A stretch of 64,000 bases of DNA, from the NCBI RefSeq assembly GCF_030816075.1, contig NZ_JAUSXO010000001.1, forward strand, positions 2,542,001 through 2,606,000. Direction: 5' to 3'. Shown here piece after piece: positions 43,231 through 51,337 of the stretch; position 1 is the stretch's first letter, and each line of letters starts with the position of its first letter. The position numbers and the translations under genes are program-made. Under the pieces are notes generated by a model. That model made no database searches. It was not told the DNA's origin and worked only from the letters and a program-made list of their open reading frames with translations. Source of the DNA: Arthrobacter agilis. Its GTDB lineage: Bacteria; Actinomycetota; Actinomycetes; Actinomycetales; Micrococcaceae.

Positions 43231-44859
43231 ATGGCCATCACCCTCACCGATCTCCTGACCGATGCGGCCTTGGGCCTCGTCGCTGAAGGACGTACAGCGG
43301 CTCCCCCGCATCCGATCGAGTGGGTCGCGGTGACGGAGCTGGAGGATCCACGCCCGTTCCTCAACGGGGCCGAGGTGGTGCTGACCACGGGCGTGCGACT
43401 GAAGACCGGGGCAGCCCAGCGGGCCTTCGTCCGGCGGGCGCACGAGGCGGGAGCACTCGCCATCGGCTTCGGGGTGGGCCTCACCCACCAGCGGATCCCC
43501 ACCGCCGTGCTCGCGGAGGCGGACGACGTCGGACTGCCCGCCTTCCGCGTACCCTACGAGGTCCCCTTCATCGCCATCGGGAAGAGGGTGGCCGATGCCC
43601 TGTCGGCCGATCGGTTCGCCGGCCTGGAGGAACTCCTCGAGGGGCACGCGGTCCTGGCATCGGCGCTGCTCGGGCCCGGTGGTCTCGAAGCGCTCCTCGG
43701 CGAGCTCGCCCGGATGCTCGGCACCGACGTCGCCCTGTTCCAGTACGGTGCGCGGATCGCGGGGGCCTCCAGCTCCCCGGGACGCGGAGGCACCCCCGGA
43801 GCCCGCGGTGCCGGCGGTGCCGGCGGTGTCCACGGTGTCCTCGGTGTCGGTGTCGGCGGCGCCGGCGCCGGCGCCGGCGGCCGCGCCGCTGACGTCGCCG
43901 AAGGCCGCGCCGCTGGCGTCGCCGGGGGCGTGTCCGATCCTGGGGCGCGCGGCACGGCGGGTACGGTCGGCGCTTCCGCCACCGCTGATGCACCTGATGC
44001 ACCGACGCCGTGGCACCGGCTCCCCATCGCCACCGGTCTGAAGGACCGCTGCACGCTCGCCATCGCGGAGCCCTACGGCCGGGCGGCCGTCGTCGAGTAC
44101 GCGCAGAACCTCATCTCGGTGGAGCTGACCAACCAGGCCCGGAACCGGACGGGCGTGCGCAACGCCGTCGGCCAGCTGCTTGAGGACGTGGTGCGCGGTA
44201 CGCTCGCCGGTGCGGAGGCAGCGGCGAGGCTGGCCGGGGCCGGTATCGACACCGCACTGCGCCACGGCGTGCTGATCGTCGACGTCGCCTCCGGGCAGCG
44301 GCGGGCGCTACGCACGCTGCCCCTGCCCGACGGGTGGAACGGCGTGTCGGCGGGCCTCGTCGACGAGCGCCTCGTCCTCGTCCTCCCCGCGGGTGCCACG
44401 CCTGATCCCGCCGACCTCGGCCGCTACCTGCACGGCGCCGGTCTCACGGCCCGGATAGGGGTCGGCGGGACGTACGCCCAGCCCAACGGGTTGCGCTGGA
44501 GCTATTTCGAGGCCCGCGAGGCCCTGCAGCGGGGCCAGGCCCTGAATATCGCGGACCGGCTGAGCCTCACGTCGCTGCTCATGACCAGCGCCGACGTGCC
44601 CCTCGCCGATCTCGCCGCCGAGACCCTGAAGCCGCTCGAGGCCTTCGACGAGGCCCACGGCGCCGGTCTCCTGGCCACGCTGCAGCGCTACCTCGACCTC
44701 GACGGCTCCGTGGCCGCCGTCGCCGCAGCCCTCGGTCTCCACCGCAACACCGTCCGCTATCGGCTGCAGCAGGTCGTCACGCTCACGGGCTATGACCCTG
44801 CCGTCACCGCGGACCGCGTGCATCTCTACCTGGCACTGCGGATCAGGGCGCTCGGCTGA
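43231..44859 (+). CDS. PucR-family regulator, probable GABA/putrescine control
   Basis: 542 residues. The N-terminal PucR (purine catabolism-type) domain is at about 1-125: ITLTDLLTDAALGL, EVVLTTGVRL and IGFGVGLTHQRIP. A central GGDEF-like-fold region follows, then the C-terminal PucR helix-turn-helix LDGSVAAVAAALGLHRNTVRYRLQQVVTLTGYDP. Such proteins often activate gab genes. Residues about 175-250 are a Gly/Ala/Val low-complexity insert with near-repeats of GAGGAGGV type, unusual for the family. TATGCT (43219-43224) ends 6 nt before ATG, so the mRNA is probably leaderless. It is divergent from patD-gabT. Confidence 0.9.
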   Translation: MAITLTDLLTDAALGLVAEGRTAAPPHPIEWVAVTELEDPRPFLNGAEVVLTTGVRLKTGAAQRAFVRRAHEAGALAIGFGVGLTHQRIPTAVLAEADDVGLPAFRVPYEVPFIAIGKRVADALSADRFAGLEELLEGHAVLASALLGPGGLEALLGELARMLGTDVALFQYGARIAGASSSPGRGGTPGARGAGGAGGVHGVLGVGVGGAGAGAGGRAADVAEGRAAGVAGGVSDPGARGTAGTVGASATADAPDAPTPWHRLPIATGLKDRCTLAIAEPYGRAAVVEYAQNLISVELTNQARNRTGVRNAVGQLLEDVVRGTLAGAEAAARLAGAGIDTALRHGVLIVDVASGQRRALRTLPLPDGWNGVSAGLVDERLVLVLPAGATPDPADLGRYLHGAGLTARIGVGGTYAQPNGLRWSYFEAREALQRGQALNIADRLSLTSLLMTSADVPLADLAAETLKPLEAFDEAHGAGLLATLQRYLDLDGSVAAVAAALGLHRNTVRYRLQQVVTLTGYDPAVTADRVHLYLALRIRALG

Positions 44860-44985
44860 GTCGACCCCGGAGTCCCCGTAGGCCGTCCGTCACGGCGCGG
44901 GAGGGCCCGGCAGCCGGCCCGGGCTGGACGTGCATGGAATAGTGGGATCCGTACGCACCGGTCTCAAGGTTCTACGGGGGTTCGC

Positions 44986-46233
44986 ATGTCACTGCTTCAT
45001 GCCGACGAATTGGATCTGCAGGAGCTCGCCCGACAGGCGGTCCTTCAGGACTACCGGCTTCCCTACGGCGAGACCGACGGCACCCCGGTGGACCGGCTGG
45101 ACTACGAGACGCCCCCTGAACTCCTGAACCTGGTCAAGCTGGCCGTGCGCGTGAGCGGGATGGAGGCGGGTGTCATCAACATCATCACCGCCGACCAGCA
45201 GCACCAGATCGCCGCCGTCGGCGTGGACGCCGCCGTCTGTGCCCGCGAGGACTCGATGTGCTCGAAGGTCTTCACCTCGGGCTCCATCACGGCGCTCGCG
45301 GATGCGTCCCGTGACCCCCGCTTCGCGGACAACCCCTTCGTCAACGGCGGTATCGCCACCGTGCGCTCCTACGCGTCGGTGCCCCTCGTCACGCAGGAGG
45401 GACACGCGCTCGGCTCCCTGTGCGTCTTCTCCCCCGAGGTGCTCGGGTTCGGCGCCGAACAGCAGGAGGGCCTCGACATCCTCGCGCGCCAGGTGGTGGA
45501 GGTCCTGGAGCTGCAGTTCAGGACACGGAGACTGGTCGAGGCGCTCGAGGTGGTGCGGCGCAGCAACGAGGACCTCGCCGGCTTCGCCGCGCGTGTGAGC
45601 CACGACCTGAAGAACCCCCTCACCGCGATCCTCGGGTACGCCGAGCTCGGCGAGGACGACACCGACATCGGATCCTCCGGGCCGGCCGCGCGTTACCTGA
45701 GCATCATCCGCGGCAGTGCCAGCCGCATGCTGACCACGGTGGAGGACGTCCTCGCGTTCTCCCGTGTCGGCGGGGCGATCAGCCGCCGGCCGGTCCGCCT
45801 CAGCACGCTGATGAACGCCGTCCTGCAGGACGTGCTGCCGCTCAGCAGCGCCTCCGACGCCCTCATCGCCGTCCAGGACGCACAACTCCACGTGGACCAG
45901 GCGCAGGTCACGGCTCTCCTGCAGAACCTCGTGTCCAATGCGATCAAGTACTCCACCCCGGGTGGTCCGCCTCGCATCGAGGTCGTCGCGAGCGTGGGCG
46001 AGACCCAGGTGCTGCGTGTGATCGACCACGGGAAGGGGATTGATCCGGCCGACCGCCAGCGCGTGCTCGAGCCACTCGTGCGCCTGCACCGTGACGGGGA
46101 GCCTGCCGGCAACGGGATCGGCCTCGCGACGTGCGCCCGCATCGCCAGCGCCCACGACGGGTCCATCAGCGTGACGGAGACACCGGGTGGCGGCACCACG
46201 GTCGCGGTCGATCTGGGTCCGGCGCGTCCGTAG
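44986..46233 (+). CDS. Soluble GAF-domain histidine kinase
   Basis: 415 residues, no membrane segment. The GAF domain (about 45-180) contains REDSMCSKVFTSG and SYASVPLVTQEGHALGSLCVF, like phytochrome-type/GAF kinases. The HisKA H-box is FAARVSHDLKNPLTAILGYAELG near 205 (phospho-acceptor His), the N-box is LLQNLVSNAIKYS near 309, and the G boxes are VIDHGKGIDP and GNGIGLATC. It senses a cytoplasmic signal and phosphorylates an unidentified response regulator; none is adjacent. GGGGG lies upstream of ATG. It is convergent with another kinase. Confidence 0.92.
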   Translation: MSLLHADELDLQELARQAVLQDYRLPYGETDGTPVDRLDYETPPELLNLVKLAVRVSGMEAGVINIITADQQHQIAAVGVDAAVCAREDSMCSKVFTSGSITALADASRDPRFADNPFVNGGIATVRSYASVPLVTQEGHALGSLCVFSPEVLGFGAEQQEGLDILARQVVEVLELQFRTRRLVEALEVVRRSNEDLAGFAARVSHDLKNPLTAILGYAELGEDDTDIGSSGPAARYLSIIRGSASRMLTTVEDVLAFSRVGGAISRRPVRLSTLMNAVLQDVLPLSSASDALIAVQDAQLHVDQAQVTALLQNLVSNAIKYSTPGGPPRIEVVASVGETQVLRVIDHGKGIDPADRQRVLEPLVRLHRDGEPAGNGIGLATCARIASAHDGSISVTETPGGGTTVAVDLGPARP

Positions 46234-46273
46234 GGGTGGCAGGCGGCGCTTCCGCCCGCCCGGGGCCTTCACT

Positions 46274-46344
46274 GGCCCGCCCGTCGGCGGAATCGGCCAC
46301 GCCTTCCTCGGTTCACCGGGGCTTCGCCGGCCCGCCCGTCGGCG
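46274..46344. repeat. 16-bp direct repeat in the kinase-kinase gap
   Basis: GGCCCGCCCGTCGGCG occurs at 46274-46289 and again at 46329-46344, in the 165-bp gap between the two convergent histidine kinases. I see no gene or clear terminator in this gap. Confidence 0.8.
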
Positions 46345-46398
46345 CGGTCGACCGCGCTTTCACCTGAGCAACCGGCGAGCCCGGCACTTTCGCCCGGG

Positions 46399-48078
46399 CT
46401 ACTGTGACTGGAGCTGCTGGTCCTGGCTGATGTGTGCGAGCGGCAGCCGGAACGTGAAGGTGGACCCCACGCCCTCGACGCTGCGGCACGTGATGGTCCC
46501 ACCGTGCCGTTCCACGATCGCCTTGGAGATCGCCAGGCCGAGGCCGACGCCGGGGATGGCCGCATTGCGGGCCCCGGAGGTGCGGAAGAACTTCGAGAAC
46601 ACGCCCTTCAGCTCCTCGGGCGACATGCCGCTGCCCTCGTCGGTCACGCTGCACTCCACCTCGCCGTCCACCGCGGTGGCGCGGACGGTCACACGGCCTC
46701 CACCCGGCGAATACTTGATGGCGTTCGAGAGCAGGTTGTCCAGCACCTGGCCGATCCGTGAGGCGTCACACAGGGCCACGAGATCCGGGGAGGTGTGGTC
46801 CTCGAAGCGCACCAGGGGGTTGCCGTTGCCCTCTTCGGCCGTCGCGACGTGCCGGCTGACGAGCTCCGAGAAGTCGGTGGGCACCGGCGTGACCTCGGGC
46901 GGGCCCTCCGCCGCGGAGAGCAGGTCGATGACGAGCTTGTGGAGGCGCTCCGAGTTGCGCGACACCACTTCGAGACCGGACGCGACGGTGGGCTCGAGGT
47001 CGGGCATGCCGGTCAGCAGCTCGAGATAGCCCCTGATCACGGTGAGGGGCGTCCGCAGCTCGTGGGACACCGTCGCGACGAACTCGTCCTTCGCGTTGAG
47101 GGCGGTGACGAGCTCGGTGACATCGTTGAACGTGACCACGGATCCCTCGCGGGTGCCCGCCTGGTTGGTCATCTGGCGGGACGAGGTGGAGAGCACGCGC
47201 TGCGCCGGTCGGTCCCCCCACCAGAGGAGGTAGTCGGAGAACACCTGGCCGTCGGCTGCGCGGCGCGTGGGCCGGCGGGCTGCGGGGAGCACCGTCTCGC
47301 CGTCCTGCTGGAAGATGCGGAGATCCGACTCGGCGGTGTCCCCGGTCCCGCCCGCGAGCGCCCGGAACCTCTCGAGCTTGCGGTTCGCCAGGATCGGGCG
47401 GCCGGCCTCGTCGAGGGCGATCAGGCCGATGTCGACGCTGTTGACCACGGTCTCCAGCAGGCGTTCACGCCGGGCGCTCTCCTCGAGCAGCAGCTGCAGT
47501 GCGCGGTCCTTCTCCTCCACCACCTCCTGCTGGGCCATCATGCTGGCCGTCATCACCCGGATGGTCACGCCGATCGCCAGCATGATGAAGGGCAGGAGGA
47601 AGGACTGGGTGAGGGTCTGCGAGTTGACCTCGACATCCGTGGCGAACACCGGCACCCAGACGATGCCGAGCGAGGCCAGGAAGCCCACCGCGAGGGCAGC
47701 ACGCGGGAACAGCCCCGATGCGGCGAGCCAGATCACGGGGAACACGGCGAGCAGGCCGACACCGGTGATCACCGTACCCGCGCCGTAGCGCATGAACCCG
47801 ATGGGGATGAAGTCGAGGAGCGGGATGACCAGGAAGGTGGCATGCGGGAGGCGGTCCCACGGCACGAGGACGCACAGGGCCAGCAGCACAGCATGGAGAC
47901 CCACGCCGACCAGGAAGGGCCCGCTCGCGAGGAGGTCCCGGTGGAACAGGACACCGCTCACGACGATGAGCAGCACCGTCAGGGAGAGCGGGAGCTGGCT
48001 GAGGATGACGCGCCCGCGGAGGGTCAGCTCGTGGAACTGCCGGGTGTTGAGCGTCAGGTAGGAAAGCACCCTGTCCAT
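46399..48078 (-). CDS. Membrane-bound sensor histidine kinase with PAS domain
   Basis: 559 residues. About six N-terminal hydrophobic helices (about 20-190) are followed by a helical linker with coiled-coil character (QEVVEEKDRALQLLLEESARRERLLE). A PAS-like domain (about 215-340) precedes the HisKA H-box VATVSHELRTPLTVIRGYLELL near 357 and an ATPase domain (LLSNAIKYS, DEGSGMSPEE, GVGLGLAISKAIVERHGG). ATG 48078 is chosen because GGAAGG is 8 nt upstream; ATG 48099 has no such signal. There is no adjacent response regulator. Confidence 0.92.
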   Translation of the reverse strand: MDRVLSYLTLNTRQFHELTLRGRVILSQLPLSLTVLLIVVSGVLFHRDLLASGPFLVGVGLHAVLLALCVLVPWDRLPHATFLVIPLLDFIPIGFMRYGAGTVITGVGLLAVFPVIWLAASGLFPRAALAVGFLASLGIVWVPVFATDVEVNSQTLTQSFLLPFIMLAIGVTIRVMTASMMAQQEVVEEKDRALQLLLEESARRERLLETVVNSVDIGLIALDEAGRPILANRKLERFRALAGGTGDTAESDLRIFQQDGETVLPAARRPTRRAADGQVFSDYLLWWGDRPAQRVLSTSSRQMTNQAGTREGSVVTFNDVTELVTALNAKDEFVATVSHELRTPLTVIRGYLELLTGMPDLEPTVASGLEVVSRNSERLHKLVIDLLSAAEGPPEVTPVPTDFSELVSRHVATAEEGNGNPLVRFEDHTSPDLVALCDASRIGQVLDNLLSNAIKYSPGGGRVTVRATAVDGEVECSVTDEGSGMSPEELKGVFSKFFRTSGARNAAIPGVGLGLAISKAIVERHGGTITCRSVEGVGSTFTFRLPLAHISQDQQLQSQ

Positions 48079-48344
48079 TCTCTGGCCTTCCCCGTCCATC
48101 GTCGAGCCCGTCCGTCGGAACGGCAAAGAGGCCGGTTTCTGCTCACCGGCTTCCACAGACTAGCGGCGCAGCCCGTCGATCCAGGGCGATGAAAGCAGTG
48201 ACCCACCTAAAGTTCCCATCAAGTTCTGTGCAACAGTGCGGCGGTCGTGCAGTGATCGTGGAGTGATCGTCGGGCCGCGACGGGGAGCCCAGCGTGGCGT
48301 GCTTACCCCGGGAGCACCGGCTGCCATTGCGCCCTGCCCCAGCA

Positions 48345-48468
48345 GGGCCGAAGCCCCACCGCGATCGGCGGCCCGCAGGGCCGGATTCCCCTCCACGCCG
48401 GACTCCCCTCCGCGCGGGGCCCAAGCAGGGCCGTCCTCGCCGGGCCGAAGCCCCACCGCGATCGGCGG
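48345..48468. repeat. 27-bp direct repeat in a 394-bp non-coding gap
   Basis: Between the membrane kinase start (48078) and the esterase stop (48473) I find no convincing gene. A perfect 27-bp sequence beginning GGGCCGAAGCCCCACC occurs at 48345-48371 and 48442-48468, 97 bp apart. Each copy ends in the near-palindrome CCGCGATCGGCGG. Shorter GCAGGGCCG copies are scattered between. Nearer the kinase, AGTGATCGT is repeated (48249-48270 area). This looks like an intergenic repeat family or paired binding sites. Confidence 0.85.
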
Positions 48469-48472
48469 TCGG

Positions 48473-49441
48473 CTAGGGCAGGGCCGGCCGGCCGAGGAAC
48501 GCGGCGATGTCCGTATAGACGTCCCTGGACTCGGGCAGGCGGGGGAAGGCGGGGAACACGTGGAATCCGCCCGGGTAGACCTTCAGGGTGACGTCGGCGC
48601 CCGCCGCGACCGCCCGGTCCCGGAAGACCGTCGCATCGGCCATGCACACGTCCCGTGTGCCCTGGTAGATGCGCGTGACGGGCACCGTGGCCAGCAGGTC
48701 GGCGGGAGCGCAGGCAGGGCTCACCAGCGGCGTCCTCGGATCGTCGCCGTCCGACCACCACAGTCCGGCCTGGACACCGCCGGGCACGGACAGCATGGGA
48801 TCGACGGCGTCGTACTTCGGGATCTCCGGATTGGTGCCCGTGACGTCAAGCCATGGGGAGAAGGCGACGACGCGGCCGGGCGCCGGCAGCCCGGCATCCC
48901 GGAAGGCCCAGGGCTGCGCGATGGCGAGTGCGCCGCCTGCGGAATCACCCATCAGCGTGACGTCCTCGGGATTCGCCGTGACGAGGACGTCACGGTAGAC
49001 GGAGACCAGGTAGGGGAACGCCTCCCGGTAGGTGCTCTCCGGGGCCAGGCGGTAGAGGGGCACGGTGACCGCGGCGCCCGTCCGCTTCGTCAGTTCCGCG
49101 ATGATCCACCAGTGCGGGCGGCCGAACTCGTTGATGTATATGCCGCCATGCGTGTAGATGATGTGCGAGCGCGTCGCTCCGAGCAGGGGCCTGACGGTGA
49201 TGGTGCGGACGCCGTCGATCCGCTTCTCCTGGATGGTGTGCGTCTGCCTGAAGGTCCAGGGGATGGCCGCCATCGAGGGGTACGTGCGGCTCGGGTACTT
49301 CGCGTTCACCCAGTCGGTTCCGTTGAGGTTCTTCTTGGTGGGGAGGAAGCCGATCAGCCGGGACGCCAGGCGCATGGCCCGCGAGCCGTCCTGCGCACTC
49401 GGTTCGACGGTGTCCGTACCTGCTGGGTGTCCGCTCGTCAT
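48473..49441 (-). CDS. HSL-type alpha/beta hydrolase (esterase)
   Basis: 322 residues. IIYTHGGIYINEFGRPH near 97 is the oxyanion-hole HGG motif (HGGI rather than HGGG), TLMGDSAGGALAIA near 166 carries the nucleophile Ser, and the C-terminal RDVCMAD and GGFHVFP give Asp and His. This fits hormone-sensitive-lipase-like esterases such as 6-hexanolactone or short-chain ester hydrolases. No signal peptide is seen. TAGGCT (49448-49453, minus) ends 6 nt before the ATG, implying a leaderless transcript. It is divergent from the TRIC-like gene. Confidence 0.9.
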   Translation of the reverse strand: MTSGHPAGTDTVEPSAQDGSRAMRLASRLIGFLPTKKNLNGTDWVNAKYPSRTYPSMAAIPWTFRQTHTIQEKRIDGVRTITVRPLLGATRSHIIYTHGGIYINEFGRPHWWIIAELTKRTGAAVTVPLYRLAPESTYREAFPYLVSVYRDVLVTANPEDVTLMGDSAGGALAIAQPWAFRDAGLPAPGRVVAFSPWLDVTGTNPEIPKYDAVDPMLSVPGGVQAGLWWSDGDDPRTPLVSPACAPADLLATVPVTRIYQGTRDVCMADATVFRDRAVAAGADVTLKVYPGGFHVFPAFPRLPESRDVYTDIAAFLGRPALP

Positions 49442-49596
49442 GGGGTCAGCCTAGTGCCGGGTGCGCGGTGGCCGCCCGGGTACCGGCGACGCGCAGCGGC
49501 GCCGCCGCCTCTGTCATGCTGGTCAGGGCTTCGGGCCCGCCGGTCGACCGACGGGTGGCGCCCACCCGCAGCAGCGCCGGTCCGCCGAAGGAAGAC

Positions 49597-50232
49597 ATGG
49601 AAACCGCTTCACACATCGCCCTCGCCGCCGACCTCCTCGGGGTCTTCTTCTTCGCCGTCTCCGGGTCGCTCCTGGCGGTCCGCAAGGGGTTCGACCTCGT
49701 GGGGTCCCTCCTGCTCGCCTCCCTCGCGTCGCTCGGAGGAGGAGTCGCCCGTGACCTCATCATCGACGTCCCGCCGGCGGCGTTCACCGAACCGCTGTAC
49801 CTGCTGCCTCCGCTGCTCGCGACGGTGCTGGTGTACTTCGTCTTCTCCGGCGTCGAGCGCGTCAAGCGCGTCCTGGTCCTCTTCGACGCCGCGGGGCTCG
49901 CCCTGTTCTGCATCACCGGCACCGTGAAGGCCCTTGACGCCGGCCTGCACCCGGTATCGGCCGGGCTGCTGGGCGTGACGACCGCTGTGGGCGGGGGTCT
50001 GCTGCGGGACGTCGTCGCCAACGAGATCCCGCAGCTCTTCGACCCGCGTGACATCTACGCCCTCCCGGCGATGCTGGGCGCCACCATCGTCACCGTGCTG
50101 TACCTGACGGGATCCTTCACGCTCGTCACCGGGATGGTCGCAGCCTCGCTCGTGTTCTCCCTGCGCATGCTCGCATGGCGGTACGGGTGGCATGCGCCGC
50201 TCGCGGCAAGGACGGCCGCCGCGCGAAAGTAG
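49597..50232 (+). CDS. TRIC-family (UPF0126/YadS) cation channel
   Basis: 211 residues with seven hydrophobic helices in two repeats. DLLGVFFFAVSGSLLAVRKGFDLVG and ASLGGGVARDLIIDVPPAAF, then LFCITGTVKAL and TAVGGGLLRDVVANEIP, show the duplicated GGG-x-x-RD signature of bacterial TRIC channels. These form trimeric potassium-permeable pores in the cytoplasmic membrane; the physiological role in bacteria is unclear. ATG 49597 has GAAGGAAG upstream. Longer in-frame extension lacks homologous features. Confidence 0.9.
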   Translation: METASHIALAADLLGVFFFAVSGSLLAVRKGFDLVGSLLLASLASLGGGVARDLIIDVPPAAFTEPLYLLPPLLATVLVYFVFSGVERVKRVLVLFDAAGLALFCITGTVKALDAGLHPVSAGLLGVTTAVGGGLLRDVVANEIPQLFDPRDIYALPAMLGATIVTVLYLTGSFTLVTGMVAASLVFSLRMLAWRYGWHAPLAARTAAARK

Positions 50233-50295
50233 TCCGTGGCCGGAAGGCGTCGGGCTAGGATGAGAGCATCCCCCACCACCACTCCTGGAGTACTT

Positions 50296-50721
50296 GTGAC
50301 TGAGCTGTTTTCCGACAAATTCCGCGCCCTGGTGCCCCAGTACTTCGAGGACGAGTGGGTCGAGGAGGACGGCCTGTCCGAAGAGGAGCTCGCCGAACTG
50401 CTCGAGGGCAAGGATTTCGGCCTGCCGCTCGCCCTCCGCGAGTTCTACCGTGCCGTCGGCGCGACCGAGGACATCATGGAGGCGTTCCACTTCTTCTGGG
50501 ACCCGGACGAGCTGGAGATCGAGGACGGCTATCTGCTCTTCCTCGAGGACGAGGACGAGCAGTTCACGTGGGGCATGCGGGCCGACCAGCTCGACGTCCC
50601 CGATCCGATCGTGTGGCGGCGCAACAACGCCCGCGGGGAGTGGCAGAGCGAGGAGGGCACGTTCAGCGAGTACGTGCTCGACCTCTTCGAATGGGTCTTC
50701 GAGGAGGACGAGGACAACTGA
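50296..50721 (+). CDS. Acidic SUKH/SMI1-KNR4-like protein
   Basis: 141 residues with a strong excess of Asp and Glu. LPLALREFYRAVGATEDIMEAFHFFWDPDELEIEDGYLLFLEDEDEQFTWGMR follows the SUKH (SMI1/KNR4) fold pattern, and the end FEWVFEEDEDN is acidic. SUKH proteins include immunity proteins against contact toxins as well as housekeeping forms. No toxin gene is here, and coupling to a HIT hydrolase (1-nt overlap, TGATG) favours a housekeeping role. GTG is preceded by GGAG at 5 nt. Confidence 0.7.
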   Translation: MTELFSDKFRALVPQYFEDEWVEEDGLSEEELAELLEGKDFGLPLALREFYRAVGATEDIMEAFHFFWDPDELEIEDGYLLFLEDEDEQFTWGMRADQLDVPDPIVWRRNNARGEWQSEEGTFSEYVLDLFEWVFEEDEDN

Positions 50722-51197
50722 TGGAGTTCGTCCACCACGCTCCCGAGGGCTACCTATGCCCCTTCTGCGATCTGGCGCGCGGGGACTTCAGCAACCCCAG
50801 GAACCTGTGCCGCCCGGGTGACGTCATCTACTCCGACGACCTGGTGCTGGCCTTCATCGCCTCGCACGGCTTCGAGCCGAACCCCGGCCACGTGCTCATC
50901 ACCCCGCGCGAGCACGTCGAGCTGCTCTACGAACTGCCCGACGACGTCGCCGCCCGCATCATGACGCTCACCCGGGACATCGCGATCGCGATCAAGCTCG
51001 CCTGGACCCCGGACGGCGTCTCCACGCGGCAGCACAACGAGCCCGCCGGCAGCCAGCACGTCTGGCATTACCACCAGCACGTCCTCCCCCGCTGGCACGA
51101 CGACGGCTTCTACTTCACGCCGAAGCGCCCCATCGTGGACCCGGCCGTGAGGGCGCGGAAGGCCGACGAGCTGAGGGCGTTCCTCCCGAAGCGGTAG
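50721..51197 (+). CDS. HIT-family nucleotide hydrolase
   Basis: 158 residues. The histidine triad HVWHYHQHVLPR near 113 gives the HxHxH-type active site; CPFCDLARGDFSN at the N-terminus is a Cys-x2-Cys like that of zinc-holding HIT proteins. GFEPNPGHVLITPREHVELL is the family's core. Likely reactions are hydrolysis of dinucleoside polyphosphates or AMP conjugates. Its ATG overlaps the SUKH-like stop, so the two are translationally coupled. It is convergent with the polyprenyl synthase across an unusual nested inverted repeat. Confidence 0.92.
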   Translation: MEFVHHAPEGYLCPFCDLARGDFSNPRNLCRPGDVIYSDDLVLAFIASHGFEPNPGHVLITPREHVELLYELPDDVAARIMTLTRDIAIAIKLAWTPDGVSTRQHNEPAGSQHVWHYHQHVLPRWHDDGFYFTPKRPIVDPAVRARKADELRAFLPKR

Positions 51198-51212
51198 CGA
51201 CGGCTGCGGAAT

Positions 51213-51308
51213 CGTCGTCGTTCCCGGTTTTCGCCGGCTCGAGCCTGTGTCGCCCGACGACACGCCGGGATACCGCCCCGTCGAGCGCAAAAGGCAGGAA
51301 CGACGACG
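51213..51308. other. Nested inverted repeat between convergent genes
   Basis: CGTCGTCGTTCC (51213-51224) and GGAACGACGACG (51297-51308) are perfect 12-bp outer arms. Inside them GTGTCG (51247-51252) and CGACAC (51258-51263) form a second hairpin with a 5-nt loop. It lies in the 140-bp gap between the HIT gene and the polyprenyl diphosphate synthase. It may end both transcripts or form an RNA structure. Confidence 0.6.
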
Positions 51309-51337
51309 GGAGAGTGGACGGCCGGCGCCGGGCGGGG

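Noticed and set aside
50296..50721. Immunity gene of a polymorphic-toxin system
   Set aside because: The SUKH-like fold is suggestive, but no toxin, secretion signal or further immunity genes are adjacent.
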